From Streptantibioticus rubrisoli (GTDB taxonomy: Bacteria; Actinomycetota; Actinomycetes; Streptomycetales; Streptomycetaceae): a DNA stretch of 42,398 nucleotides. Below are positions 7,966 through 15,748 of this stretch, one piece after another. Position 1 is the stretch's first letter; every line of letters begins with the position of its first letter. The notes under the pieces were generated by a model. It ran no database searches, had not been told where the DNA came from, and worked only from the letters and a program-made list of their open reading frames with translations. The stretch spans positions 1 through 42,398 of the forward strand of contig NZ_JANFNH010000058.1 of assembly GCF_024436055.1 (NCBI RefSeq), in the 5' to 3' direction. The translations under genes were made by a program, and so were the position numbers.

Positions 7966-8745
7966 TCAGGCTGGCTTGCGCCACACCGAGATGTGCTTCG
8001 CGGAGTCCTGGCTGAACGGCGCACCGTCCCAGTCCGCGACACGCCGTTCCAGTTCGAGCCCCGCGATGCGCGCCATCAGGTCGAGCTCCGCTGGCCACGC
8101 GTACCGGTGCCGGGAGGCGCTGCGGCGGTAGTGGCCGTCTTCGCCGTCGCGGGTGAAATGGTGCGAGACGAGAGTCTGCTCCACCAGATCGAAGGTGTCG
8201 AAGCCGAGATGCCGCTCGGAGACGTCGAACGGCACCGCGACCTGCCCAGGTGGCAGGAACCGCAGGGGCGGCACGCCCAGCTCGATGACGAACCGTCCGC
8301 CAGGCGTCAGGTGGCGTGCGGCGTTGCGGAAGCACTCGACCTGCTCGTCCTGTGTGAGGAGATTCGTGATCGTGTTGTAGACGAGGTAGACCAGGGTGAA
8401 CTCACCGGGCACGACAGTCGTGGCCATGTCTCCGATGGCGACCGGGAGCATGTCCTCGTCGATCTTGCGCCGCAGGACCGCCGCCATGTGCTCGGACAGC
8501 TCGATGCCCACAACGGGCACGCCGCGCTCCCGGAGCGGGACGCCCACTCGTCCGGTCCCGATGGCGAACTCCAGCGCCCGGCCGCCTCCGGCGAGTTCGG
8601 TGAGGAGGGCGAGAGTCGGCCCGAGGACAGCCGCCGAGGACATCTGGCTCTCCTCGGCGTCGTAGCGTTCGGCGGTCGCACGGGACCACAGCTCACTGCT
8701 CGTCACGGGCGGCCACTTTGCCGTGCGCGGCGAGGAACTGTCCAC
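7966..8745 (-). CDS. Class I SAM-dependent methyltransferase
   Basis: Up to 259 residues with a Rossmann-type methyltransferase domain: motif I is ALEFAIGTGRVGVPLRERG (about 57-75), motif II follows as VVGIELSEHM, then MLPVAIGDMATT and the strand-loop GEFTLVYLVYNTITNLL. The C-terminal half (HRYAWPAELDLMARIAGLELERR) is typical of small-molecule methyltransferases that sit with unrelated genes. The frame can start at GTG 8745 or GTG 8706; neither has a strong ribosome site, and similarity would fit either. It lies between two mannosidase genes on the same strand, but dispersed repeats flank it on both sides, so operonic linkage is doubtful. Substrate unknown. Confidence 0.82.
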   Translation of the reverse strand: MDSSSPRTAKWPPVTSSELWSRATAERYDAEESQMSSAAVLGPTLALLTELAGGGRALEFAIGTGRVGVPLRERGVPVVGIELSEHMAAVLRRKIDEDMLPVAIGDMATTVVPGEFTLVYLVYNTITNLLTQDEQVECFRNAARHLTPGGRFVIELGVPPLRFLPPGQVAVPFDVSERHLGFDTFDLVEQTLVSHHFTRDGEDGHYRRSASRHRYAWPAELDLMARIAGLELERRVADWDGAPFSQDSAKHISVWRKPA

Positions 8746-8791
8746 GCGTTTACGACCTGCCCCGCGCTGCGCAGCGGTGGCCGCGACTCGG

Positions 8792-8899
8792 CTGCGGTTC
8801 GGTCGCGCCCTGAAGGGGCGCGGGGAACCGCGCGACCAGCCACCACGCTGCCGCAGACGATCGACGGCAGGTCACCGCACTGCCCAGCGGAGCGCTCAG
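8792..8899 (-). repeat. Dispersed 3'-end repeat, copy A
   Basis: A 108-base sequence that is nearly the same as 14920-15024. It begins, on the minus strand, with the stop codon of the GH47 gene (TGAGCGCTCCGCTGG) and ends with a nested hairpin: outer arms GCGGTTC/GAACCGC (8794-8800, 8825-8831), inner arms CGCGCCC/GGGCGCG (8804-8810, 8816-8822). Sequences of this kind recur after many Streptomyces genes and probably act as terminators or mobile palindromic units. Confidence 0.8.
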
Positions 8900-10365
8900 G
8901 TGCGGCGCAGGCCCCGGAGGACCTTTCCCTCCGTGGACAGGTAGCCGTTGCGGTAGTCGAACCGGCGGGTCCCGGAGAACATCAGGTACAGGTACTTGTA
9001 GTTCTCCGCGAACCAGTAGGCGGGCAGCAGATCGCCCCGGCCCATGGGCCTGGTGGTCACATCGGTGGCGATCGTGTATCCGCCCGGTACCCGGAGGTTG
9101 TCGCGCATGGCGGTGAAGTACTGGTATGCGGTCCGCTTGTAGAAGGCGTCGTGCGTCAACCGCCACAGGTCGAACGCGGAGTTGGCGTACTCGGGGCGAA
9201 GTTGGTTGCCCTTGTCGGTGGCCTCCAGCGTGCGGTAGTCGAGCCCCTCGGGCAGCACGGGGTACCGGTCGAGGGCGGCCGTCCACGAGCGGTAGTACGC
9301 CGCGCCGTCCCGTAGGTCGCCGCCCTTGCCCAGCAGGCCCGCGTAGAAGGAGGCGAGTTCCGACTGGCTGGTGCCGATCGGTGCGCCGGTGGTCGGGTCG
9401 ACCTGGCGGAACCACAGGTGACCGGTGCTGGTGTCGGACTGGTGGCGCAGGATGGCGCGGGTCAGGGTGCGGTACCAGTCGCGCAGTCGGGCGTCGCCGA
9501 GCAGCGCGTAACCGCCCCACAGGTACTCGTAGAACGAGTCCACCGGCGGGTTGGGGGCGGTGGAGTCGGGATCGGTCCAGCGGCCGGTCTCCGCGTCGAT
9601 CGAGGTGCCGAGCAGGTCGAGCGAGCTGCGCTTGGCGATGACCGCCTGGTACGCCCGCAGGGACGCGTCGAAGTACCGGCGGTCACCGGTGAGCTTGGAC
9701 AGCAGGCCGAACTCCATGATGTTCGTGCCCACTTCGGCGAGCGGGACGTCGGATCCGCTGACCGCGCCGGTGCGCAGGTTCACATGGGTGTACGGGATAC
9801 CGGTCGGCGACGTGGTGAAGGCGGGCAGCAGGTGGTCGGTGAACTCCCGGCAGACGGCCAGCAGTTTGCGCCGCCCGGTGGCGAGGTAGCCCGCGAGCAG
9901 GCCGCCGACGAGGCGGATGACGGCCTCGAAGACGTGTACGTCGGCGTCCTGGACCGGATCGAAGTGCCGCTCGATCCAGTCGCAGCAGCGGGCGAGTTCG
10001 CGGTCCTCGCCCATCAGGAACAGTGTGTCGAGTGCCTCGACCATCGACAGGCCGAAGGTCTTACCGGCGGCGAAGAAGTCGTTGTGGGTGCCGCTGACCG
10101 GGCGCACTTCGTCGTGCCCCCAGGCCTTCGCGGTGTAACCGTGCCAGCCGTGCAGGAACTCCGCGTGCACCTGCTGGGTGACCTGGGCGTCGCTGGGGAG
10201 TCCGGCCGGGGCGCTGGTCATGGGTCTGGGCCTCCCGGCGGCGAAGGCGGGCAGGGGGCTGAGCGCGGCACCGCCGAGTGCGGTGGCGGCGGCCGCGCCC
10301 AGCAGGATGCGGCGCGACGGGCGCCACACGGCGGGCTGTTGGGGTGCGCGGAAGAGGGGTCGCAT
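8896..10365 (-). CDS. Tat-exported GH47 (class I) alpha-mannosidase
   Basis: A 489-residue enzyme. The N-terminus carries a twin-arginine signal (SRRILLG, residues 17-23, hydrophobic stretch, LPAFAAG near 38-44). The rest is one GH47 (alpha/alpha)7 domain: AWGHDEVRPVSGTHNDFF (81-98), GLSMVEALDTLFLMG, VFEAVIRLVGGLLAGY (E147), DSFYEYLWGGYAL (D276), QLRPEYANSAFDLW (E392), WFAENYKYLYLMF (E454) and a C-terminal STEG (T478). These line up with the known GH47 acid, base and calcium-binding positions, so an active, calcium-dependent inverting alpha-1,2-mannosidase is expected. GH47 is mainly eukaryotic (N-glycan trimming) and sparse in bacteria. It probably cooperates with the GH92 enzyme nearby. Its stop codon lies inside dispersed repeat copy A. 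Confidence 0.9.
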   Translation of the reverse strand: MRPLFRAPQQPAVWRPSRRILLGAAAATALGGAALSPLPAFAAGRPRPMTSAPAGLPSDAQVTQQVHAEFLHGWHGYTAKAWGHDEVRPVSGTHNDFFAAGKTFGLSMVEALDTLFLMGEDRELARCCDWIERHFDPVQDADVHVFEAVIRLVGGLLAGYLATGRRKLLAVCREFTDHLLPAFTTSPTGIPYTHVNLRTGAVSGSDVPLAEVGTNIMEFGLLSKLTGDRRYFDASLRAYQAVIAKRSSLDLLGTSIDAETGRWTDPDSTAPNPPVDSFYEYLWGGYALLGDARLRDWYRTLTRAILRHQSDTSTGHLWFRQVDPTTGAPIGTSQSELASFYAGLLGKGGDLRDGAAYYRSWTAALDRYPVLPEGLDYRTLEATDKGNQLRPEYANSAFDLWRLTHDAFYKRTAYQYFTAMRDNLRVPGGYTIATDVTTRPMGRGDLLPAYWFAENYKYLYLMFSGTRRFDYRNGYLSTEGKVLRGLRRT

Positions 10366-10466
10366 GGCCCACGGACACTACTCGTGGGGCAGCGCACACC
10401 CAAGGGTGCGCACGCGACCGGCGCGGTGGCGTGAACTGTTTGCGGACACTTTTCCTGTTGGGGCAA

Positions 10467-11210
10467 CTACCCCTTGACACAAGGCGGTTGGCTGCCCACC
10501 AGCGCGGTGGCGATGGCCGCGCCGTATCCGTCGCCCACCGGAACGTCGGCCAGTGCCCAGCCGGTGACGGCCGCGGGCTCGGATCCTGTGCCCACGTACG
10601 TGTGCTCGGGTCCGCCCGCCAGCCCCTCTCCGGTGCCCTTGAGGTAGGCCTCCTTGCGGGTCCAGCAGCGGGAGAACGCGATGATGCGGTCGGCCGGGGC
10701 CAGTGCGGCCAGTTCGTCCCGCTCGCGCGGATGGAGGGTGCGTGCCACGTCGTCGGCGACCGAGAGCGCGGGGATCTCCTCCACGTCGGCGCCGACCGGG
10801 GTGGCGGCGACGGCGATCAGGACCAGGTCACCGCTGTGCGAGAGCGAGAAGTGCGGTGCGCCACCGCTGACCGCGGGACGGCCGTGCGGGCCGCCGCACA
10901 GCGGACACCGCTCGCGTGCCAGGACGACCCCGCCCGGCTTGGTACCGGTGTACGCGCCCAGCAGCAGCCGCAGCCCGACGTGTGCGACCGCGTAGCGTTC
11001 GCGGTCGCGCGCCCGGACGAACGCCTGGTGACGCTGGCGCTCGGCCGCGTCGAGCACCTCCAGTCCGTCCAGTTCGGCCGCGTGGCGGGACACCCGCAGC
11101 AGCCACACATGCGCCGGGTCCCATGGGCCGGGCAGCGCTAGCCCACCGGCCAACGTCCCGGAACCGAGTTCACGCGGCACGATCCGCGCAGGCGGCGTCG
11201 GTACGGTCAT
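10467..11210 (-). CDS. 4'-phosphopantetheinyl transferase, Sfp type
   Basis: A 247-residue protein that would transfer phosphopantetheine from CoA to carrier proteins of polyketide, nonribosomal-peptide or fatty-acid synthases. Family motifs are clear: PHFSLSHSGD (about 125-134), the magnesium-binding GADVEEIP, and FSRCWTRKEAYLKGTGEGL. The extra N-terminal half and overall length place it in the Sfp (not AcpS) group. The ATG at 11210 is used; an ATG at 11279 is an alternative and would add 23 residues. It is not next to any synthase, so it may serve several pathways in trans. A small GGGG/CCCC hairpin just past the stop (about 10471-10487) may end transcription. Confidence 0.9.
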   Translation of the reverse strand: MTVPTPPARIVPRELGSGTLAGGLALPGPWDPAHVWLLRVSRHAAELDGLEVLDAAERQRHQAFVRARDRERYAVAHVGLRLLLGAYTGTKPGGVVLARERCPLCGGPHGRPAVSGGAPHFSLSHSGDLVLIAVAATPVGADVEEIPALSVADDVARTLHPRERDELAALAPADRIIAFSRCWTRKEAYLKGTGEGLAGGPEHTYVGTGSEPAAVTGWALADVPVGDGYGAAIATALVGSQPPCVKG

Positions 11211-11374
11211 CTCTCCAGCCCTCGAACGTCCCAGCAACACGTCCTCCCGATCTTGCCATCGCCCCACCAACTCCCCCATATCCACGTGCTCCACCGTGCC
11301 GTCCCGGCGCGAGGGCCGCGCACGGCGGGCGGAGATGGCCGGTGAGCGGCGTGATGTGGTGGCGTAGGCGTCGG

Positions 11375-12745
11375 CTACTCGGCGACCGATGTCCGGCGCC
11401 GCAGCAGTGCCCCAGTGGCCACGGTGAGCGCCGCCAGGCCGAAGGGCCAGGCCTGCACGGGGATGCCGCGCAGTCCTTGCGCCTGCTCGATGTAGAGGAC
11501 CATGCCCGCGGCGGGAACGGCGAGCCACTCCCAGCGGCCGTCCAGGCAGACCAGGGCGACCACCAGCAGGGCGTACCAGTAGTAGCTGGGCGAGGTGACG
11601 ACCAGCGCCGTGCCGGTCACCAACAGCGCGCCCCGCCAGGGCTGTTGGGGGTCGCCGCGCCACAGCACGTACAGCGCGGCGAGCACGATCAGGGCGACGG
11701 CCACCGGCCCGGCCCAGGCATCCGGCAGCACCAGCCGCAGCAGCGCGAACCGGCCGACGCTGCCCGCGTCGTACCCCTCCTCGTGCAGATAGCCGGGGAG
11801 GTAGCCGATCACCCCGGCGCCGGAGACGAGGACGTACGGCAGATACGCGAGGGCGATCACCAGCACCGCGGGCACCAGCAGCGGGACGGCCTCGGCGAGC
11901 CGGTCCCGCCAGCGGCGGCCCGGGGCCAGCACCCCCGACAACGTACCGGGCAGCGCGAGCGCGGGCAGAAGTTTGACCGCGATCGCGGCGCCGAGCAGTG
12001 CGCCTCGGCGCACCCGAGGCCGGACCGCGAAGGCGAGCACCATGAACAGGACGCCGAGCGTGTCGACATGGGCGTCGTTGACCGCCCCGAAGGCCACCGC
12101 CGGACACCACGCCCACAGTGCCGCCCGTCGGGGATCACCGCGCCGCCGCAGCACCAGCAGCAGCGCCCCGGTCGTCGCGACGGCCAGGAGCGCGCCCGCG
12201 ACCTGGAACGGCTTGTGGCGGCTGCCCGCCGGGGAGACCGCGTGGACGCCCAGGTACCAGGCCTCGGCGACCGGCGGGTAAATGGTGTGCACGGTCGGCC
12301 GGTTGATGTGGGTGCACACGTCTCCCGGGGCCACGTGCAGGTTCCAGCCCCGGCACTCGGTGCCGGTCGGGAACAGCCAGGGGTCGCGCAGCCGGGCCAA
12401 CTCCGGTGCGGCGGGCGGATAGGCGTACGGCGAGGTCCCGGCCGCCTGCACCCGGCCGTCCCACGCGTACCGGTACATATCGTCACTGGTACGCGGTGGC
12501 GCGGACAGCGCCGCGGCGGCCAGCGCCACCCCGCCGATCAGCACCAGCACCACCGCCGCGCGCCGCGGAACCTTCCATACCGCCCACACCGCCGCCGCGA
12601 ACAGCGCCCAGTCCACGCCGTACCAGGCCAGCAGGTGACCGGGCGCGCCGAGGTCGCCGCCGACACGCAGGGTGGCGACGGTGACCGCGGTCAGGGCGGC
12701 GAGCAGGACGGCGGTGATGACGGTGCGTACTCCCACAGGTGCCAC
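11375..12745 (-). CDS. GT87/DUF2029-type integral membrane glycosyltransferase
   Basis: A 456-residue polytopic protein with about eleven predicted membrane helices. The first large extracytoplasmic loop contains SDDMYRYAWDGRVQAAGTSP (about 88-107) and THINRPTVHTIYPPVAEAW, a pattern of GT-C enzymes in the GT87 group, which use polyprenyl-phosphate mannose (as in mycobacterial lipomannan synthesis). The acidic pair in SDDMYRY and the GAVNDAHVDTLG segment (about 225-237) would be the active-site region. The start is a GTG at 12745; a second GTG three codons in is possible. It is divergent from the molybdenum-enzyme operon with 104 bases between. The acceptor is unknown. Confidence 0.82.
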   Translation of the reverse strand: MAPVGVRTVITAVLLAALTAVTVATLRVGGDLGAPGHLLAWYGVDWALFAAAVWAVWKVPRRAAVVLVLIGGVALAAAALSAPPRTSDDMYRYAWDGRVQAAGTSPYAYPPAAPELARLRDPWLFPTGTECRGWNLHVAPGDVCTHINRPTVHTIYPPVAEAWYLGVHAVSPAGSRHKPFQVAGALLAVATTGALLLVLRRRGDPRRAALWAWCPAVAFGAVNDAHVDTLGVLFMVLAFAVRPRVRRGALLGAAIAVKLLPALALPGTLSGVLAPGRRWRDRLAEAVPLLVPAVLVIALAYLPYVLVSGAGVIGYLPGYLHEEGYDAGSVGRFALLRLVLPDAWAGPVAVALIVLAALYVLWRGDPQQPWRGALLVTGTALVVTSPSYYWYALLVVALVCLDGRWEWLAVPAAGMVLYIEQAQGLRGIPVQAWPFGLAALTVATGALLRRRTSVAE

Positions 12746-12849
12746 GGTGGCAGCCGAGACGGCCCAAGGCGATCTTCCCGCTCACTGCGTCCGCATTCCG
12801 TAAGGAGTCACGGCCCCCACGCACGGCCTTTCGGCTGTGAGATGGAGCC

Positions 12850-13992
12850 ATGAGAGCGATGGGGTTCCGTCCGCCGCTGCCCGTCTTCAGGGGGCGGCTG
12901 CACGACGCGCGGACGGCGACGGTGATCGGCCGGGCGCTGGGCGCCGCCATGTTGGTGTGCTTCGTCACCGGAGTTGTCAGTCACTACCTTCAGCAGCCGC
13001 CGAGTTGGGCGGTCGGTGTGCTGCCGACCCGCCCGGTGTGGGGATACCGGCTCAGCCAGGGGCTGCATGTGGCGAGCGGTATCGCCGCGGTTCCGCTGCT
13101 GCTGGCGAAGTTGTGGACGGTGTATCCACGGCTGTTCGGCTGGCCGCCGGTGCGGTCGGTGGCGCACGCGCTGGAGCGGCTGTCGATCGCGGTGCTGGTG
13201 GCGAGCGCGCTGCTGGAGCTGTTCACGGGGCTGTTGGACACCGAGCAGTGGTATCCGTGGCCGTTCCCGTTCCGGCAGGTGCACTTCGCGCTGGCCTGGG
13301 TGGCGGTCGGCTCTTTGCTGCTGCACATCGCGGTCAAGGCGCCGGTGATCGCGGCGAGTTGGTGGCGACCGCGTTCCGGCCCGGAGCCGGTGGACGTCGA
13401 CGGACCCGACCGGCGGTCGTTCGTCGCGGCGGTGGGCGCCGCCGTGGGTGCGGTGACGCTGACGACAGTGGGGCAGTCGCTCGGTCCGCTGGGCGGCCTG
13501 GATCTGCTCGCGCCGCGCCAGCCGGACCATGGCCCGCAGGGCCTGCCGGTCAACCGCACGGCCGCCGCGGCGGGCATCACCGCCGACCTGGTGTCCGACT
13601 GGCGGCTGCGCGTGGTGGGGCCACGCCCCTATGAGCTCACGCTCTCCGAATTGCGTTCGCTGCCCCAGCGGTCCGCCGTTTTGCCGATCGCCTGCGTCGA
13701 GGGCTGGAGTAAGAACGGGCAGTGGACCGGGGTTCGGATACGGGACCTGCTCGACCGCGCGGGCGCTCCGCCGAACGCCCGGGTCCGGGTGGTGTCACTG
13801 GAACGCGGCGGAAACTACGGGGTGTCGGAGCTGGGCGCCTCCTACGCCCGCGATCCGCTGACGCTGCTCGCGCTGTCCCTGGGCGGTCAGCCGCTGTCGT
13901 ACGACCATGGCTTCCCGGCTCGGATCATCGCCCCGAACCGCCCGGGTGTGCTCCAGACCAAGTGGGTCACGCGGCTGGAGGTGATGTCGTGA
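12850..13992 (+). CDS. Membrane-fused molybdopterin-dependent oxidoreductase
   Basis: A 380-residue fusion. The N-terminal 220 residues hold about five membrane helices (near 26-43, 72-88, 110-130, 145-168 and 192-215) with histidines H45, H73, H145 and H159 placed like haem ligands of a small b-type cytochrome. The C-terminal part (about 235-380) is a sulfite-oxidase-type molybdopterin domain, with the likely molybdenum-ligand cysteine C282 in LPIACVEGWSKNGQWTG and the end motif HGFPARIIAPNRPG. It would couple a molybdenum-catalysed reaction to the membrane quinone pool. Start ATG 12850 or 12859; GGAG at 12844 fits the second better. It overlaps the next gene by 4 bases (translational coupling). 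Confidence 0.85.
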   Translation: MRAMGFRPPLPVFRGRLHDARTATVIGRALGAAMLVCFVTGVVSHYLQQPPSWAVGVLPTRPVWGYRLSQGLHVASGIAAVPLLLAKLWTVYPRLFGWPPVRSVAHALERLSIAVLVASALLELFTGLLDTEQWYPWPFPFRQVHFALAWVAVGSLLLHIAVKAPVIAASWWRPRSGPEPVDVDGPDRRSFVAAVGAAVGAVTLTTVGQSLGPLGGLDLLAPRQPDHGPQGLPVNRTAAAAGITADLVSDWRLRVVGPRPYELTLSELRSLPQRSAVLPIACVEGWSKNGQWTGVRIRDLLDRAGAPPNARVRVVSLERGGNYGVSELGASYARDPLTLLALSLGGQPLSYDHGFPARIIAPNRPGVLQTKWVTRLEVMS

Positions 13993-14711
13993 AGTCCCGT
14001 CTGGTGATCGGCGCGTTGGGGCTCGCGGCCATGGGCATCGGGCTGTCGATCCTGCTCACCGATCCCTATGTGCGCGACCCGTTGGACGTGGTGTGGTGGC
14101 TGGCGGGCGCCGTGCTGCTGCACGACGGTGTGCTGGTGCCGGTGGTGCTGGTGGCCGGGGCCGCGCTGCGGGTCCCGCGCTGGATGCGCGGTCCGCTGCG
14201 CGGTGGCCTGATCGCGGCGGGGTGCGTGGCGGCGGTGGCGCTGCCCGCGGTGCTGAGGCCCGGCCCGGTGGCCAACCCCTCCGTGCTGCCGCTGGACTAC
14301 GGGCGCGGCCTGCTCATCGCCACGGGCGCGGTGGCCGCCGCCACGGCGGTGGCGGCGGTCCGGTCCGGGGTGCGGTCACGGCGCGAAGCGGCGGGCTCCG
14401 GTGACGGACCAGACCTCGGCGATACGGTCGCCGTCCAGGACCAGGATGTCGATGCCGCTCTTGGTGGTGACGGCGCCCGTGGTGTCGGGTACGTCAACCG
14501 TCCAGCGGGCGACCACGGTTGCGCTGCCGAGGTCCACCACGGGCACACCATCCACGGCGTACCGCAGCCCGGGGGCGGGGTACCGGTCACGGAACTCGCC
14601 GATGAAGGAGGCGATGGCGGCGGGCCCGCGGAAGGCGTCGGCGGCTTCGGTGCCGACACCGGCGAAGTGGATGCGGAAATCGGGGGTAAGGATCTGCGGG
14701 GTGAGCGCTAG
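13989..14711 (+). CDS. Small membrane protein coupled to the molybdoenzyme, with an antisense-overlapping tail
   Basis: GTG at 13989 overlaps the stop of the molybdoenzyme gene by 4 bases, so the two are coupled. The first about 125 residues contain about four hydrophobic helices (LVIGALGLAAMGIGLSILL; VWWLAGAVLLHDGVLVPVVLV; GGLIAAGCVAAVALPAVL; LLIATGAVAAATAVAAV) and then basic residues RSGVRSRREA, where a normal protein of this kind would end. No stop occurs there. The frame continues for about 110 hydrophilic Gly/Asp-rich codons antisense to the SnoaL-like gene up to 14711. I read the tail as non-native, gained when the neighbouring gene arrived. Function unknown; probably a membrane partner of the molybdoenzyme. 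Confidence 0.6.
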   Translation: MKSRLVIGALGLAAMGIGLSILLTDPYVRDPLDVVWWLAGAVLLHDGVLVPVVLVAGAALRVPRWMRGPLRGGLIAAGCVAAVALPAVLRPGPVANPSVLPLDYGRGLLIATGAVAAATAVAAVRSGVRSRREAAGSGDGPDLGDTVAVQDQDVDAALGGDGARGVGYVNRPAGDHGCAAEVHHGHTIHGVPQPGGGVPVTELADEGGDGGGPAEGVGGFGADTGEVDAEIGGKDLRGER

Positions 14712-14798
14712 GTCGCCGTTCCAGATCGCCGTCCACTGCTCGACCAGGTGGATGCCGTGATCGCGGGTGAGGTCGGTCGCCTGGAGGTGCGTGGTCAT
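14376..14798 (-). CDS. SnoaL-like / nuclear transport factor 2-fold protein
   Basis: A 140-residue protein with the cone-shaped NTF2/SnoaL fold signature: LVEQWTAIWNGDLALTPQIL, TPDFRIHFAG, AIASFIGEFRDRYP, then alternating strands ending in LVLDGDRIAEVWSV. Family members include polyketide cyclases, dehydratases, isomerases and many uncharacterised stress proteins, so the reaction cannot be named. The ATG at 14796-14798 has an AAAGG site about 10 bases upstream. It lies downstream of a WYL regulator gene on the same strand, the usual arrangement of a regulator and its target, although dispersed repeat copy B lies between them. The 3' end runs antisense through the tail of the preceding membrane-protein frame. 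Confidence 0.8.
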   Translation of the reverse strand: MTTHLQATDLTRDHGIHLVEQWTAIWNGDLALTPQILTPDFRIHFAGVGTEAADAFRGPAAIASFIGEFRDRYPAPGLRYAVDGVPVVDLGSATVVARWTVDVPDTTGAVTTKSGIDILVLDGDRIAEVWSVTGARRFAP

Positions 14799-14919
14799 GC
14801 GGATTGCGCCTTTCGCGTAGGGCTCGTTGAGCTGAACAGAAAGAAGTCTCTCCCGCCTCGGCGACACCGTCCTGTCGGTGTTTACGGAACGGTCGGCCAA
14901 GCGGGTCGGACGAAGTCCG

Positions 14920-15024
14920 CTGCGGTTCGACAGCGCCCGAAGGGGCGCGGGGAACCGCGCGACCAGCCACAACAACGCCGCAGACGATCGACGGCACATC
15001 GCCGCACTCCAGCGGAGCGCTCAG
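14920..15024 (-). repeat. Dispersed 3'-end repeat, copy B
   Basis: A 105-base near copy of 8792-8899 in the same orientation. It starts at the stop codon of the WYL-regulator gene (15021-15023), again with TGAGCGCTCCGCTGG, and ends with the same nested hairpin: outer GCGGTTC/GAACCGC (14922-14928, 14952-14958), inner GCGCCC/GGGCGC. It should terminate the regulator transcript before the SnoaL-like gene. Confidence 0.8.
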
Positions 15025-15722
15025 CCGGTGACCTCGCTCAACCTGGTCTTCTCCCGGCCCAGGGTGTCCAGTTCCGCGAGGTCGACCAGGCGCGGCGGAG
15101 CGGTCTCGTCCAGTTGCTGCGCGTCCTGGACGCGGTCCAGCCGGAAGCCCCGCACCGCGTCCCGCAGTCGGCACCACCCGACCAGGTACCACCGCTCGCC
15201 GCCGAGGAACCCCAGCGGCTCGACCAGCCGCTCGGTCGTCGCGCCCCGCGCGTCAGCGTAGACCAGCCGCAGCACCCGCCGGGCGGACAGCGCCTGCCGT
15301 AGCACCCGAGGGACGTCGGGCGGCGGTGCCGAGGGCACCAGCAGCCGCACCCGGTCGGCGAACTCCCCGGCCGCCATCCGCTCCCGCTGCGGCATCACGG
15401 CGAGTACCTTGCGCAGCGCGTCGCGGGCGTCGTCCTCGAAGGGCGTGCCAGCGAGCGTGTGCAGGCCGACGGCGAGCGCCGTGGCCTGCGCGGGGGTGAT
15501 GTTCAGCGGTGGAAGGGTGCGTTCCCGGTCCAGGACGTAGCCTCCCGAGCGGCCCTGTTCGGCGTAGAGCGGAACGCCGGACTGCTGAAGGGCGTTGAGG
15601 TCGCGCTCGATGGTCCGGGTGCTGACCTCGAAGCGCTCAGCCAGCCAACGGGCACTTCGGGGGCGGGGAGACGCGGCACGCAACTCCTCCACGAGGGCGT
15701 ACAGCCGATCCGTGCGGTTCAC
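15021..15722 (-). CDS. YafY-type HTH transcriptional regulator with WYL domain
   Basis: A 233-residue DNA-binding protein. The N-terminal winged helix (about 1-65) shows RLYALVEELRAASPRPRSAR, LAERFEVSTRTIERDLNALQ and the wing GVPLYAEQGRSGGYVL. The C-terminal WYL domain (about 135-215) has the family triad in ERWYLVGWCRLRDAVRGFRLDR. WYL domains sense small ligands or nucleic acids and usually control a neighbouring gene, here perhaps the SnoaL-like gene. The start is the GTG at 15722, where HTH similarity begins; the longer in-frame extension overlaps the methyltransferase gene and is rejected. The stop codon is the first triplet of dispersed repeat copy B. Confidence 0.87.
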   Translation of the reverse strand: MNRTDRLYALVEELRAASPRPRSARWLAERFEVSTRTIERDLNALQQSGVPLYAEQGRSGGYVLDRERTLPPLNITPAQATALAVGLHTLAGTPFEDDARDALRKVLAVMPQRERMAAGEFADRVRLLVPSAPPPDVPRVLRQALSARRVLRLVYADARGATTERLVEPLGFLGGERWYLVGWCRLRDAVRGFRLDRVQDAQQLDETAPPRLVDLAELDTLGREKTRLSEVTG

Positions 15723-15748
15723 GGCGACGACCCTAGCGGGGGTCCCCG

